From CAKOSP01 sp044432745 (GTDB lineage: Bacteria; Bacillota_I; Bacilli_A; RF39; UBA660), in the NCBI GenBank assembly GCA_044432745.1, contig JAWXUH010000002.1, positions 139,241-203,240 of the forward strand: 64,000 nt of DNA, given 5' to 3'. Both the position numbers and the translations under genes were made by a program. The notes beneath the pieces were generated by a model. It made no database searches. It was not told the origin of the DNA and saw only the letters and a list, made by a program, of their open reading frames with translations. Shown in pieces: positions 27,369-34,520 of this stretch (the first letter of the stretch is position 1; each line of letters starts with the position of its first letter).

Positions 27369-27384
27369 TTAGAACAGAACCTAC

Positions 27385-27388
27385 TGGT
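27385..27388. other. attR core (right junction of the spoIVA element)
   Basis: TGGT is shared with the left junction at 17440-17443. The TGG here is in frame with the 3' half of spoIVA, and an in-frame TAG at 27370-27372 blocks translation from element sequence. Confidence 0.8.
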
Positions 27389-28500
27389 TTGATGATCCTA
27401 TAACTTTTATAGAAGCAGCAGAAACAGGAACTACTAAAGTTATAAAAGATCATGCTACTATTGGTATAGTAGTTACTACTGATGGTTCTTTTGGAGAAAT
27501 AAAAAGAGATTCTTATATAGAAGCTGAAACTAAGGTTATAAATGAACTTGAACAAATAGGTAAACCTTACATAGTGTTACTTAATTCTAATAAACCTAAT
27601 GCAACAGAAACTATATCTCTTGCAAGTGATTTATCAGATAGGTATGATGTTCCAGTTATGCCTATATCTATAGATTCTATGGATGAGAAACAGATAATGG
27701 ATATACTAAAAACTGCATTATATGAATTTCCTGTTCTTGATATGAAGATATCAATTCCAGAGTGGGTACATGTTCTTCCAAATAAAAATCAAATAAAAGA
27801 ACATTATCTAAGTATGATAAGAGGAAGTATCACAAATATAGAAAAGGTAAAGGATATAGATTATATAAATTCTTATTTTGAAAATAGTGAATACATAACT
27901 AAAAGTTACATAAGTCAGCTTGATGCAGCATCTGGTGTTGTTACCATTAACTTAGTATCTCCTGATTCTTTATATAACGAAGTTTTAAAAGAAACTCTTG
28001 GTGAAACAGAAATGACTAAAGCAAGTGTTCTTAAAATGTTTTCTTCTTTTAAGGAAGGTAGAGAAGAGTTTGATGCTATTAAATCAGCTCTTAAAATGGC
28101 GAAAGCAACTGGTTATGGAATAATGTATCCAACTACAAAAGATATGAAGCTCACGGCACCTGAGGTTATAAAACAAGGTCCTAGATATGGAGTTAAATTA
28201 AAAGCAGTAGCTTCTTCTATACATTTAGTTAGAGTAGATGTTGAATCTAATTTTGAACCAATTATTGGAAGTGAAATTCAATCAAAGGAACTTATTGATT
28301 TTCTAATGAAGGATTATGAAAAAGATCCAACTAGTATTTGGAAAAGTGAAATATTTGGTAGAAGTTTAGAAAATGTAATAGGTGAGGGTATTAAAGCTAA
28401 ATTATCTATGATGCCAGATAATACTAGGTTTAAACTAGGTGATACGATAACAAAAATAGTTAATAAAGGTTCTAATACATTAATAGCGTTTGTTATTTAA
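27388..28500 (+). CDS. spoIVA: SpoIVA, C-terminal part (gene interrupted)
   Basis: This is the remaining 370 codons of spoIVA, beginning FDDPITFIEAAETGT immediately after the attR Trp codon and ending in SNTLIAFVI. Recognisable SpoIVA segments are DHATIGIVVTTDGSFGEI, RDSYIEAETKVINEL, ALYEFPVLDMKISIPEW, ALKMAKATGYGIMYP, GVKLKAVASSIHLVRVDVESNFEPIIG and SIWKSEIFGRSLENVIGEGIKAKLSMMP. It has no start codon at its 5' edge; the first in-frame ATG is at 27574, well inside a conserved region. The frame is otherwise intact with no stop or shift. The unbroken frame suggests it is still under selection, so the interruption is probably reversible. Confidence 0.93.
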   Translation, partial: FDDPITFIEAAETGTTKVIKDHATIGIVVTTDGSFGEIKRDSYIEAETKVINELEQIGKPYIVLLNSNKPNATETISLASDLSDRYDVPVMPISIDSMDEKQIMDILKTALYEFPVLDMKISIPEWVHVLPNKNQIKEHYLSMIRGSITNIEKVKDIDYINSYFENSEYITKSYISQLDAASGVVTINLVSPDSLYNEVLKETLGETEMTKASVLKMFSSFKEGREEFDAIKSALKMAKATGYGIMYPTTKDMKLTAPEVIKQGPRYGVKLKAVASSIHLVRVDVESNFEPIIGSEIQSKELIDFLMKDYEKDPTSIWKSEIFGRSLENVIGEGIKAKLSMMPDNTRFKLGDTITKIVNKGSNTLIAFVI

Positions 28501-28514
28501 AAAATAAATGAAAT

Positions 28515-28548
28515 AAAAAAAATCAATTATTATAATTGATTTTTTTAT
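28515..28548. terminator. Bidirectional intrinsic terminator
   Basis: AAAAATCAATTAT and ATAATTGATTTTT form the stem between spoIVA and the convergent amidoligase-like gene. Confidence 0.82.
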
Positions 28549-29453
28549 TTTTGATACTGGCGAATAAACATTTCTTCTGTACTAGAATCAATATCCATCA
28601 TTCCTATTAATTCTTCAAATAAAGGATTATTTATTTGTTTATAATTTTCCATTAAACTTTCAAAAGAATTTTCATCTGGAGTTCTTCTATTAATAGATCT
28701 AAGATAATCTAAATCAATATCAGTAGTAGCTAGTTTAAATATGTTCTTAAAGAACATAATATTAGCTAAAGCAGAATCATAATCTGTAGTAGAATCTGGA
28801 GTTCTAACTTCAACAGTATTAACCTTAACCATTTTTTTAGATTCATAATTATGAATCATGTTAGAAAAGTTAAGACATTTACTTTTATCAAATCTACTGT
28901 AATTATTTCCAAAAACTTTATGATAATCTTCAAGTTTGTAATTTTTTCTTTTACAGAAATCTAAAAATATAAGATAGTTGTAATTATCCGCTCTTAAAGG
29001 AGCAGCATAATCTTCTATTAATAATCTTCCATTAATGTCTTTATTAAATCCAAAACGAAATATTATTGGTTCAAATGCTAGCCATAACTCAACTAGTTCT
29101 ATATACTTAGTATTCATCATAGATTGTTGTGCATCGTAATGAATATGCATAGCAGTTCTATCATCTACACCAACGTTGTTTTCATTTAGAAGATTTAAAA
29201 TATTTTTTATCATCGTTAAATCTTTTTTATTAGAAGAATTAAGTATAGGTGAAACAACTTCACCACCTAGTATAGTATTATTTGTAAAATCATAGTTTTC
29301 ACATGATCCTTCAGTAACTACGTTCCACTCCATATTACGATTATATAATTGATCAGAATTTTGTATTTCATTTTTAATTGTATTAAGATCAGTTTTTGTG
29401 AATTCGAATTCAACTCCAAAGTCAATTTCATCTATTGTATTATTATTTTTCAT
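28545..29453 (-). CDS. Amidoligase-like (glutamine-synthetase-fold) enzyme
   Basis: The product is about 302 aa, starting at ATG 29453 with AAAGGGGTG upstream. The pattern fits the Amidoligase_2 family of ATP-dependent carboxylate-amine ligases: DFGVEFEF (N-terminal Glu metal ligands), LGGEVVSPIL, TAMHIHYDA and KVNTVEVRTPDST. Family members are thought to join amino groups to carboxylates of peptides or proteins, as glutamine synthetase and gamma-glutamylcysteine ligase do. The substrate is unknown. It is divergently arranged with the HELLH protein at 29576, sharing a 122-bp intergenic region, so the two may form one system. Confidence 0.72.
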   Translation of the reverse strand: MKNNNTIDEIDFGVEFEFTKTDLNTIKNEIQNSDQLYNRNMEWNVVTEGSCENYDFTNNTILGGEVVSPILNSSNKKDLTMIKNILNLLNENNVGVDDRTAMHIHYDAQQSMMNTKYIELVELWLAFEPIIFRFGFNKDINGRLLIEDYAAPLRADNYNYLIFLDFCKRKNYKLEDYHKVFGNNYSRFDKSKCLNFSNMIHNYESKKMVKVNTVEVRTPDSTTDYDSALANIMFFKNIFKLATTDIDLDYLRSINRRTPDENSFESLMENYKQINNPLFEELIGMMDIDSSTEEMFIRQYQK

Positions 29454-29529
29454 AAACACCCCTTTTATGTGATTTATATATTACAACAAAATAGGCGAAA
29501 TGTAAAGAAAAAAACGAAAAAAACTTAAT

Positions 29530-29558
29530 TTGACATAAAAAAAACTATAATATATAAT
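29530..29558 (+). promoter_or_regulatory. Sigma-A promoter for the HELLH gene
   Basis: Perfect TTGACA (29530-29535), a 17-bp spacer and a perfect TATAAT (29553-29558), with AAGGTGAT before the start at 29576. Confidence 0.88.
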
Positions 29559-29575
29559 TACTTTAAGGTGATAAA

Positions 29576-31447
29576 ATGAGTGTTGAAAAATATAGTGAAG
29601 AAATGGATAAGGTAATATTAGGTAATATAAAGAAAAAGTTATATGATTATTTTTATACAAACAATCTAGATGCAAATAATTATGCTAATAGAATGGAATT
29701 AATAGAAAAATTGGTAGTAGAAAATTCTGTTGAGATGGGTAATGCTAGAATGTCTTGTAGATATAGTGCAAAAACTATTATGTTAGATAAACAATTCGTG
29801 GATTTTGATGTAAATAATAAACCAGTATCTATTAAGAAAAATATTAGTAAATTAGTTGAATCTCAATTAGGGCATGAATTATTACATTCTGCTTCAAGAT
29901 CAAATAATATATCAGGTATAATGAATGAAAGAAGATACGTAGCATTAAATGAGGGAATAACTCAAATGATTACTGAGGATATATTTGGATACATTGTAAG
30001 TCCAAATACTGATAGTTATTATCATTATAAAAAAATAACTAAAATATTAAGACAAACAGTTGGAAATGATGCTATACAAAAATCTTATTTTGAACATACT
30101 GATGATATTGAAAATGAAATAAATAAATATTCAAGTTATGATAATTTTTATAACGATTTAACAGATATGACGTATTCTTGTTTTAATATAAAAATGAATG
30201 GTGTTACCAATAATAGAAGAGCAATTAATATAACTCATAAAAAATTGCTTATTCAATTATCTCAAAGAAGTATAGTATTAAATTTAGTAATACCAAAATT
30301 AAAACAACTTAATGATGAAGAAAAAGAAAGATATTTATCTAATATATTAGATGAAATAAATGATGATACGACATTTAGTAATTTCTTTTGTTATACTTTA
30401 AAAAGATATTTAAAATATACAAATGAAGAATTAGAAAATGAAAATGCAATTATAAATAAAAGTTTTGATACTATAAAAAGTCGTATTAATTTAACAGATA
30501 ATTTGTATAGTGAATCGTTTAAAACAAGTGATAATGTAGTAGTTAATCCAGATAATACAGTATCTGTTAAAAATAGTAATTTAGTAGAAATTAAAAATCC
30601 GGATATTTTAGAAAAAATATATTCTAACTTGTATTTAGAAGAAAAATATAGTGGAAGAACAGAAGTTTTTGAAAAGTGGGTAGGAACTTTATGTGAAAAT
30701 TTAGAAACAAGATCAACTATGAAGTTTCCTGATACTGAAGATGAACTAACGAGGATAAAAGCTTTAGCAGCAATAAAAAATCATGCACCACAAAATGGTT
30801 ATGTAATTACTAATTCTTTAAATGATGCAAAAAATAGTAGTTTTAAATTAAACTATGTTAAATTACCTGAGAAAAATAGTTCATTAAAATTTAACGATGT
30901 TAAGAAATTATTTGAGCTTTATTCTGCAAATAATAATTCTTTAAATGATTTTACAGTGAAAAATCGTATTTCAAAGGAATCTGTTAATGATCCTAAAGTA
31001 GAAAATTTAGCTAAATTTGCAAACGTTTGGGCATCAATTGCTGGATCTAAGAGAGTTAATGGAGAAAGTTTACCAGGAATTACATATGCTTTTAATGAAA
31101 ATTCTGAAAAAATATTTAATGAATTTAATAGGTTAGTAGAACTTTCTATAAAAAAAATAGGTACAATAGATACTGAATATATATACAATCAAATAAGTTT
31201 AATGAAAAATAAAGATTCATGTCAAATAATATATTCGTTACTTAATAATATAGAATTAATAAAAATAATAAATCATGTTTATAGAGGTGGTATGGATGAT
31301 GCTTTAACAGAAGTAGAGCTTCCTAAAACAACATTAGAAATAGTAAGAGGTGTTGATTATACTTATCACAATAAAATACAAATTTCAGATATTATAGTAC
31401 TTCTTGATGTTGATAATATAAATGACTCTTCAAATAAACATAGATAA
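29576..31447 (+). CDS. Zincin-like metallopeptidase of unknown function
   Basis: The 623-aa product has no signal peptide or membrane helix, so it is probably cytoplasmic. HELLH (residues 100-104) is a zinc-peptidase motif, and LNEGITQMITED (Glu126 near the start) is a typical downstream third zinc ligand. The remaining 490 residues are helical and polar with no recognised domain. A consensus promoter drives it and a T-rich hairpin follows (about 31460). Its divergent partner is an amidoligase-like enzyme, so a make-and-cleave modification system is possible, though this is inference from location. Confidence 0.65.
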   Translation: MSVEKYSEEMDKVILGNIKKKLYDYFYTNNLDANNYANRMELIEKLVVENSVEMGNARMSCRYSAKTIMLDKQFVDFDVNNKPVSIKKNISKLVESQLGHELLHSASRSNNISGIMNERRYVALNEGITQMITEDIFGYIVSPNTDSYYHYKKITKILRQTVGNDAIQKSYFEHTDDIENEINKYSSYDNFYNDLTDMTYSCFNIKMNGVTNNRRAINITHKKLLIQLSQRSIVLNLVIPKLKQLNDEEKERYLSNILDEINDDTTFSNFFCYTLKRYLKYTNEELENENAIINKSFDTIKSRINLTDNLYSESFKTSDNVVVNPDNTVSVKNSNLVEIKNPDILEKIYSNLYLEEKYSGRTEVFEKWVGTLCENLETRSTMKFPDTEDELTRIKALAAIKNHAPQNGYVITNSLNDAKNSSFKLNYVKLPEKNSSLKFNDVKKLFELYSANNNSLNDFTVKNRISKESVNDPKVENLAKFANVWASIAGSKRVNGESLPGITYAFNENSEKIFNEFNRLVELSIKKIGTIDTEYIYNQISLMKNKDSCQIIYSLLNNIELIKIINHVYRGGMDDALTEVELPKTTLEIVRGVDYTYHNKIQISDIIVLLDVDNINDSSNKHR

Positions 31448-31551
31448 AAAAATAAAATAAAAAAAATCGAAATTTTGATTTTATAATTATTTTTTTTGTG
31501 TTATAATAATTTTATAGTATTTATTATTTTAGAAAGGGTTAAGTGTGATAT

Positions 31552-32172
31552 ATGAAATCTAGAGTTGTTGAAAATGCAAAAGATAGATATCTTTTACTAG
31601 TATTTATTACATTCTTACTAGTTGTTTTTTCATTAATACTTACTACTTCACATGCTTACTTGTCTGATGAGGATCCTGATGCTGAAACTGCTTACATTAA
31701 TTTATCTACTTGTATAGATTTGAGCTTCTCTGATGCTTCTTACTCTATATATATGGATAATGCATATCCTGTAAGTAATAACGTTGGAATAAATTATGAT
31801 CCTTATGAATTTTCAATCGTTAATCAATGTGAAAATAGTTTACTTTATTCAGTATACTTAGTTATAAATGGAGAATCTAATATCGAAGCAGATTATGTTA
31901 ATGTTTATTACGGTAATGAATCTGCTGGAGATAAATTTGAAATATTAACTTTAAGCGATTATAAAGAGTCAACTTTTTCATCAGATTACGAATTTCAATA
32001 TACAAAAATAACAGGAAGTGAAGTTGAATCTGTTTATTTATTAGGTACATATCAAGTTAGTGACTTTTTAGTACATGAATTATCTATGAAGTTGTGGTTA
32101 AATAGTAATTTAACATCAAATTCAAATAATTTATTTAGTGCGAATATAGTTGTTGCTAATACTGATAGTTAG
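31552..32172 (+). CDS. Secreted or membrane-anchored protein, possibly TasA/camelysin-like
   Basis: The 206-aa product has one N-terminal membrane/signal segment, LLLVFITFLLVVFSLILTTSHAY (about residues 14-36), followed by a beta-rich extracytoplasmic domain with two cysteines (STCIDLSF and NQCENSLLY). A signal ending in SHAYLSDED plus a beta domain is reminiscent of SipW-dependent proteins such as TasA, but I see no decisive motif. AAAGGGTTAAGTG lies before the ATG. It sits 12 bp upstream of yceD-rpmF, an unexpected partner. Confidence 0.5.
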   Translation: MKSRVVENAKDRYLLLVFITFLLVVFSLILTTSHAYLSDEDPDAETAYINLSTCIDLSFSDASYSIYMDNAYPVSNNVGINYDPYEFSIVNQCENSLLYSVYLVINGESNIEADYVNVYYGNESAGDKFEILTLSDYKESTFSSDYEFQYTKITGSEVESVYLLGTYQVSDFLVHELSMKLWLNSNLTSNSNNLFSANIVVANTDS

Positions 32173-32184
32173 GGGGAAATAAAA

Positions 32185-32637
32185 ATGAATATAAATATAA
32201 ATGAATTAAATGTTAAAAGACAGTTACTTATTGATGTAAGTGTAGATTTTGAAAATGAAAATCTTGACTCTCTAAGTATTAGAGAAGTTAAGGAAACTTC
32301 ATTTAAAGGAAAATTATATTATAATTCTTTAGATGAAATTATACTAGAAGGTCAATTGCATGCAAGTTTGATTATGGTCGATTCTGTTGATTTAAGTGAT
32401 ATTTTATACGAAATTGACGTTGAAATTGACGAAATTATAACAAATTTTGAAAATACACTTGATATAAATGAGATTTTGTGGGAAAATATTGTATTAGAAG
32501 TTCCGATGAGAATCACAGATAAAAATTTGGGTGATGCTTCTGGTAATGGATGGAAAGTTAAAAGTGATGCTGAAGAGGATGAAATGATTGATCCTAGACT
32601 TGCAAAACTTCAAGAACTTTATAAAGGTGGTGAATGA
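32185..32637 (+). CDS. YceD (DUF177) family protein
   Basis: The 150-aa cytosolic protein matches the DUF177/YceD pattern by its length, mixed beta composition (for example VDVEIDEIITNFENTL and LEVPMRITDKNLG), the Asp/Glu-rich C-terminus with DPRLAKLQELYKGG, and its position directly upstream of rpmF. YceD-type proteins are linked to 23S rRNA or L32 accumulation. The conserved cysteines of some members are not visible here. AGGGGGAAA precedes the ATG. Confidence 0.85.
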   Translation: MNININELNVKRQLLIDVSVDFENENLDSLSIREVKETSFKGKLYYNSLDEIILEGQLHASLIMVDSVDLSDILYEIDVEIDEIITNFENTLDINEILWENIVLEVPMRITDKNLGDASGNGWKVKSDAEEDEMIDPRLAKLQELYKGGE

Positions 32638-32640
32638 TAC

Positions 32641-32826
32641 ATGGCAGTTCCTTTTAGAAGAACTAGTAAAACTAAAAAAGCAATGAGAAGAACTCATCTA
32701 AAAAAAGATGCGCCAACTCTAACAACTTGTTCTAACTGTGGAAATACATTAAAGCCACATAGAGCTTGCAGAAAATGCGGATTTTATGGTGGTAAAGAAG
32801 TAATTAGTATTTCTGAAGACAAATAA
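32641..32826 (+). CDS. rpmF: 50S ribosomal protein L32
   Basis: The 61-aa product begins MAVPFRRTSKTKKAMRRTH and has a zinc-ribbon with two Cys pairs, CSNCG and CRKCG, as in the zinc-binding form of L32. It starts 3 bp after yceD, the usual arrangement. A hairpin with a T-run follows (32842-32875). Confidence 0.97.
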   Translation: MAVPFRRTSKTKKAMRRTHLKKDAPTLTTCSNCGNTLKPHRACRKCGFYGGKEVISISEDK

Positions 32827-32841
32827 TTTGTTAATTATGCG

Positions 32842-32875
32842 TAAAGGAGGTAAATACATATTTACTTCTTTTTTT
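32842..32875 (+). terminator. Probable intrinsic terminator after rpmF
   Basis: GGTAAAT and ATTTACT pair around ACAT, extended by AAGGA/TTCTT with mismatches, then a T-run. Confidence 0.6.
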
Positions 32876-32920
32876 AATTATATTATTATTTATATAACTA
32901 TATTTTTTTGGAGGTAGGTT

Positions 32921-33310
32921 ATGAACTATTTTGTTGGTCACTATGAATATAAACTTGGTAAAAATAACTTAATTAAAATTCCTAAAGTTTATCATACTGA
33001 TTTAGATGATAATTTAGTTATTGTACGTAGTGTAGATAAAAATTTATGTATTTATAATGAATCTGTTTATTCTAAATTAAATTTAGATGATAGTTTTATT
33101 ATATCTACTCCAAAAAAAATTGATTTTAACGCAGATTATCAATTTAGTTTAGAAGAAGATGACAAAGAATTTCTAGAGCTTGATTCATATTACGTTATAT
33201 GTGGTGTAGCAGATAGACTTGAGATTTTTAGTTTAGAAAATTTTAAAAAATTAGTTGGTAATATTAATCATACTGATATTGAGGATATGTTTAACTCACT
33301 TAGTATGTAG
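32921..33310 (+). CDS. mraZ: MraZ transcriptional regulator
   Basis: The 129-aa DNA-binding protein heads the division and cell wall cluster and represses it in other bacteria. The start FVGHYEYKLGKNNLIKIPKVY follows the MraZ pattern of AbrB-like swapped-hairpin repeats, with a second repeat around YVICGVADRLEIFSLENF. It is shorter and more divergent than typical MraZ (about 140-150 aa). GGAGGTAGG precedes the ATG. rsmH follows after 13 bp. Confidence 0.82.
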   Translation: MNYFVGHYEYKLGKNNLIKIPKVYHTDLDDNLVIVRSVDKNLCIYNESVYSKLNLDDSFIISTPKKIDFNADYQFSLEEDDKEFLELDSYYVICGVADRLEIFSLENFKKLVGNINHTDIEDMFNSLSM

Positions 33311-33323
33311 AAAAGAGGTAATT

Positions 33324-34226
33324 ATGCATTACAGTGTACTTAAAAATGAATGTATAGAAAATTTAAATATAAAAAAAGATGGCAAATATATAGATGCAAC
33401 TATGGGTTATGCAGGTCATAGTTCTTTAATTTTAGAAAATCTTGGTACAGGTTTTTTATATGGATTTGATCAAGATATACTTGCTGTTGAGCACAGTACA
33501 AAGGTATTAAGTGAAATTAGTTCTAATTTCAAAATTTTTAATACTAATTTTTCTAATATGAAAGAAATGCTTGAAGATACTAAAGTAGATGGTATTTTAT
33601 TTGATTTAGGTTTTTCATCTCCACAAATAGATGATCCTTCAAGAGGTTTTTCTTTTATGCACGATGGACCACTTGATATGAGAATGGGACAATCTGGTAA
33701 AAGTGCAAAAGATATAATTGATAACTATAAAGAAAGTGAACTTGCAGAAATATTTTTTACTTATGGAGAAGAAAAGTTTTCACGTAATATAGCAAAAAAA
33801 ATAGTAGAAAATAAAAAAGATATAAATACTACTTTAGAACTTGTTGAAGTTATAAAAAATGCAGTTGGTGCTAATTATTTTTTCAAACAACATCCTGAGA
33901 GAAAAATATTTCAAGCTCTTAGAATTGAAGTTAATATGGAACTTTCTATATTATCAGACTCTATTTCGCAAGCTGTAGATTTATTAAATCCAAATGGAAG
34001 ATTATGTGTAATAACTTTCCATTCGCTTGAAGATAGAATAGTAAAAAAACTGTTTAAAAATTTAAGTGATATAGACGATAGAGTAAAAGGACTTCCTGTT
34101 ATACCAGAAGAGTTTAAACCTATTGTTAAAATAATAAATAAGAATGTAATTTTACCAACAGAACTTGAACTTAGTGAAAATTCTAGAAGTAGAAGTGCAA
34201 AATTAAGAGTGGTGGAAAAATTGTGA
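33324..34226 (+). CDS. rsmH: 16S rRNA (cytosine1402-N4)-methyltransferase
   Basis: The product is about 300 aa. I start it at ATG 33324 (MHYSVLKNECIENL), preceded by AAGAGGT. The SAM-binding motif is DATMGYAGHS, and GFDQDILAVE, DGILFDLGFSSPQIDDPSRGFSF, DMRMGQ and ITFHSLEDRIVKK are diagnostic for MraW/RsmH. It overlaps ftsL by 4 bases (GTGA), so translation is coupled. Confidence 0.96.
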   Translation: MHYSVLKNECIENLNIKKDGKYIDATMGYAGHSSLILENLGTGFLYGFDQDILAVEHSTKVLSEISSNFKIFNTNFSNMKEMLEDTKVDGILFDLGFSSPQIDDPSRGFSFMHDGPLDMRMGQSGKSAKDIIDNYKESELAEIFFTYGEEKFSRNIAKKIVENKKDINTTLELVEVIKNAVGANYFFKQHPERKIFQALRIEVNMELSILSDSISQAVDLLNPNGRLCVITFHSLEDRIVKKLFKNLSDIDDRVKGLPVIPEEFKPIVKIINKNVILPTELELSENSRSRSAKLRVVEKL

Positions 34227-34519
34227 GAAAAGATAAAATGAGTATTAAGTTTATACCAGGGGAAAAGTTTTTATTATGTATTATTATATTACTTGTAATA
34301 ATGGTACCTCTTAGTAGTATTATTACTAATGCACTTTTATCTGAAACAAATATTTTAGTAGAACAAGTCAATTCTAAGATTGAAAAACAAAAAGGAGTTA
34401 ACGAGAGTTTAACTATGCAAATAAATGAACTAGCTAGTCTTCAAAACATACAAGAAGTTGCAGAACTTTACGGTTTAAGTTATAATAATGATAACATTAA
34501 AGATATAGAAAGTGAGTAG
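34223..34519 (+). CDS. ftsL: FtsL-like division protein
   Basis: The 98-aa bitopic membrane protein has a short cytoplasmic N-terminus, one membrane helix (about residues 12-34) and an extracytoplasmic coiled coil (LVEQVNSKIEKQKGVNESLTMQINEL). Size, layout and position between rsmH and a class B PBP fit FtsL; there is little primary sequence conservation in this family. It starts at GTG within the rsmH stop. Confidence 0.75.
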   Translation: MRKDKMSIKFIPGEKFLLCIIILLVIMVPLSSIITNALLSETNILVEQVNSKIEKQKGVNESLTMQINELASLQNIQEVAELYGLSYNNDNIKDIESE

Positions 34520-34520
34520 T

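Larger units (their letters stand above)
17440..27384. mobile_element. 9,945-bp serine-recombinase element inserted in spoIVA
   Basis: The element splits spoIVA after codon 122. It holds a terminator near its left end, a giant surface protein gene (17642-25471), a 38-aa gene (25610-25726) and a large serine recombinase (25765-27360) whose stop lies 25 bp from the right junction. Removing the element by joining TGGT at 17440 to TGGT at 27385 gives CCA-TGG-TTT-GAT and a continuous frame of 122+370=492 codons, the length of Bacillus SpoIVA. Ends joined as a circle give a dyad GGTATCA...TG...TGATACC with equal arm distances. Known parallels are skin in sigK and similar elements in other sporulation genes. 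Exit in the mother cell is inferred, not shown. Confidence 0.92.

Noticed and set aside
27574..28500. Independent gene starting at ATG 27574
   Set aside because: Conserved SpoIVA sequence continues upstream in frame to 27388, so the ATG is internal; there is no suitable ribosome binding site for a separate protein.
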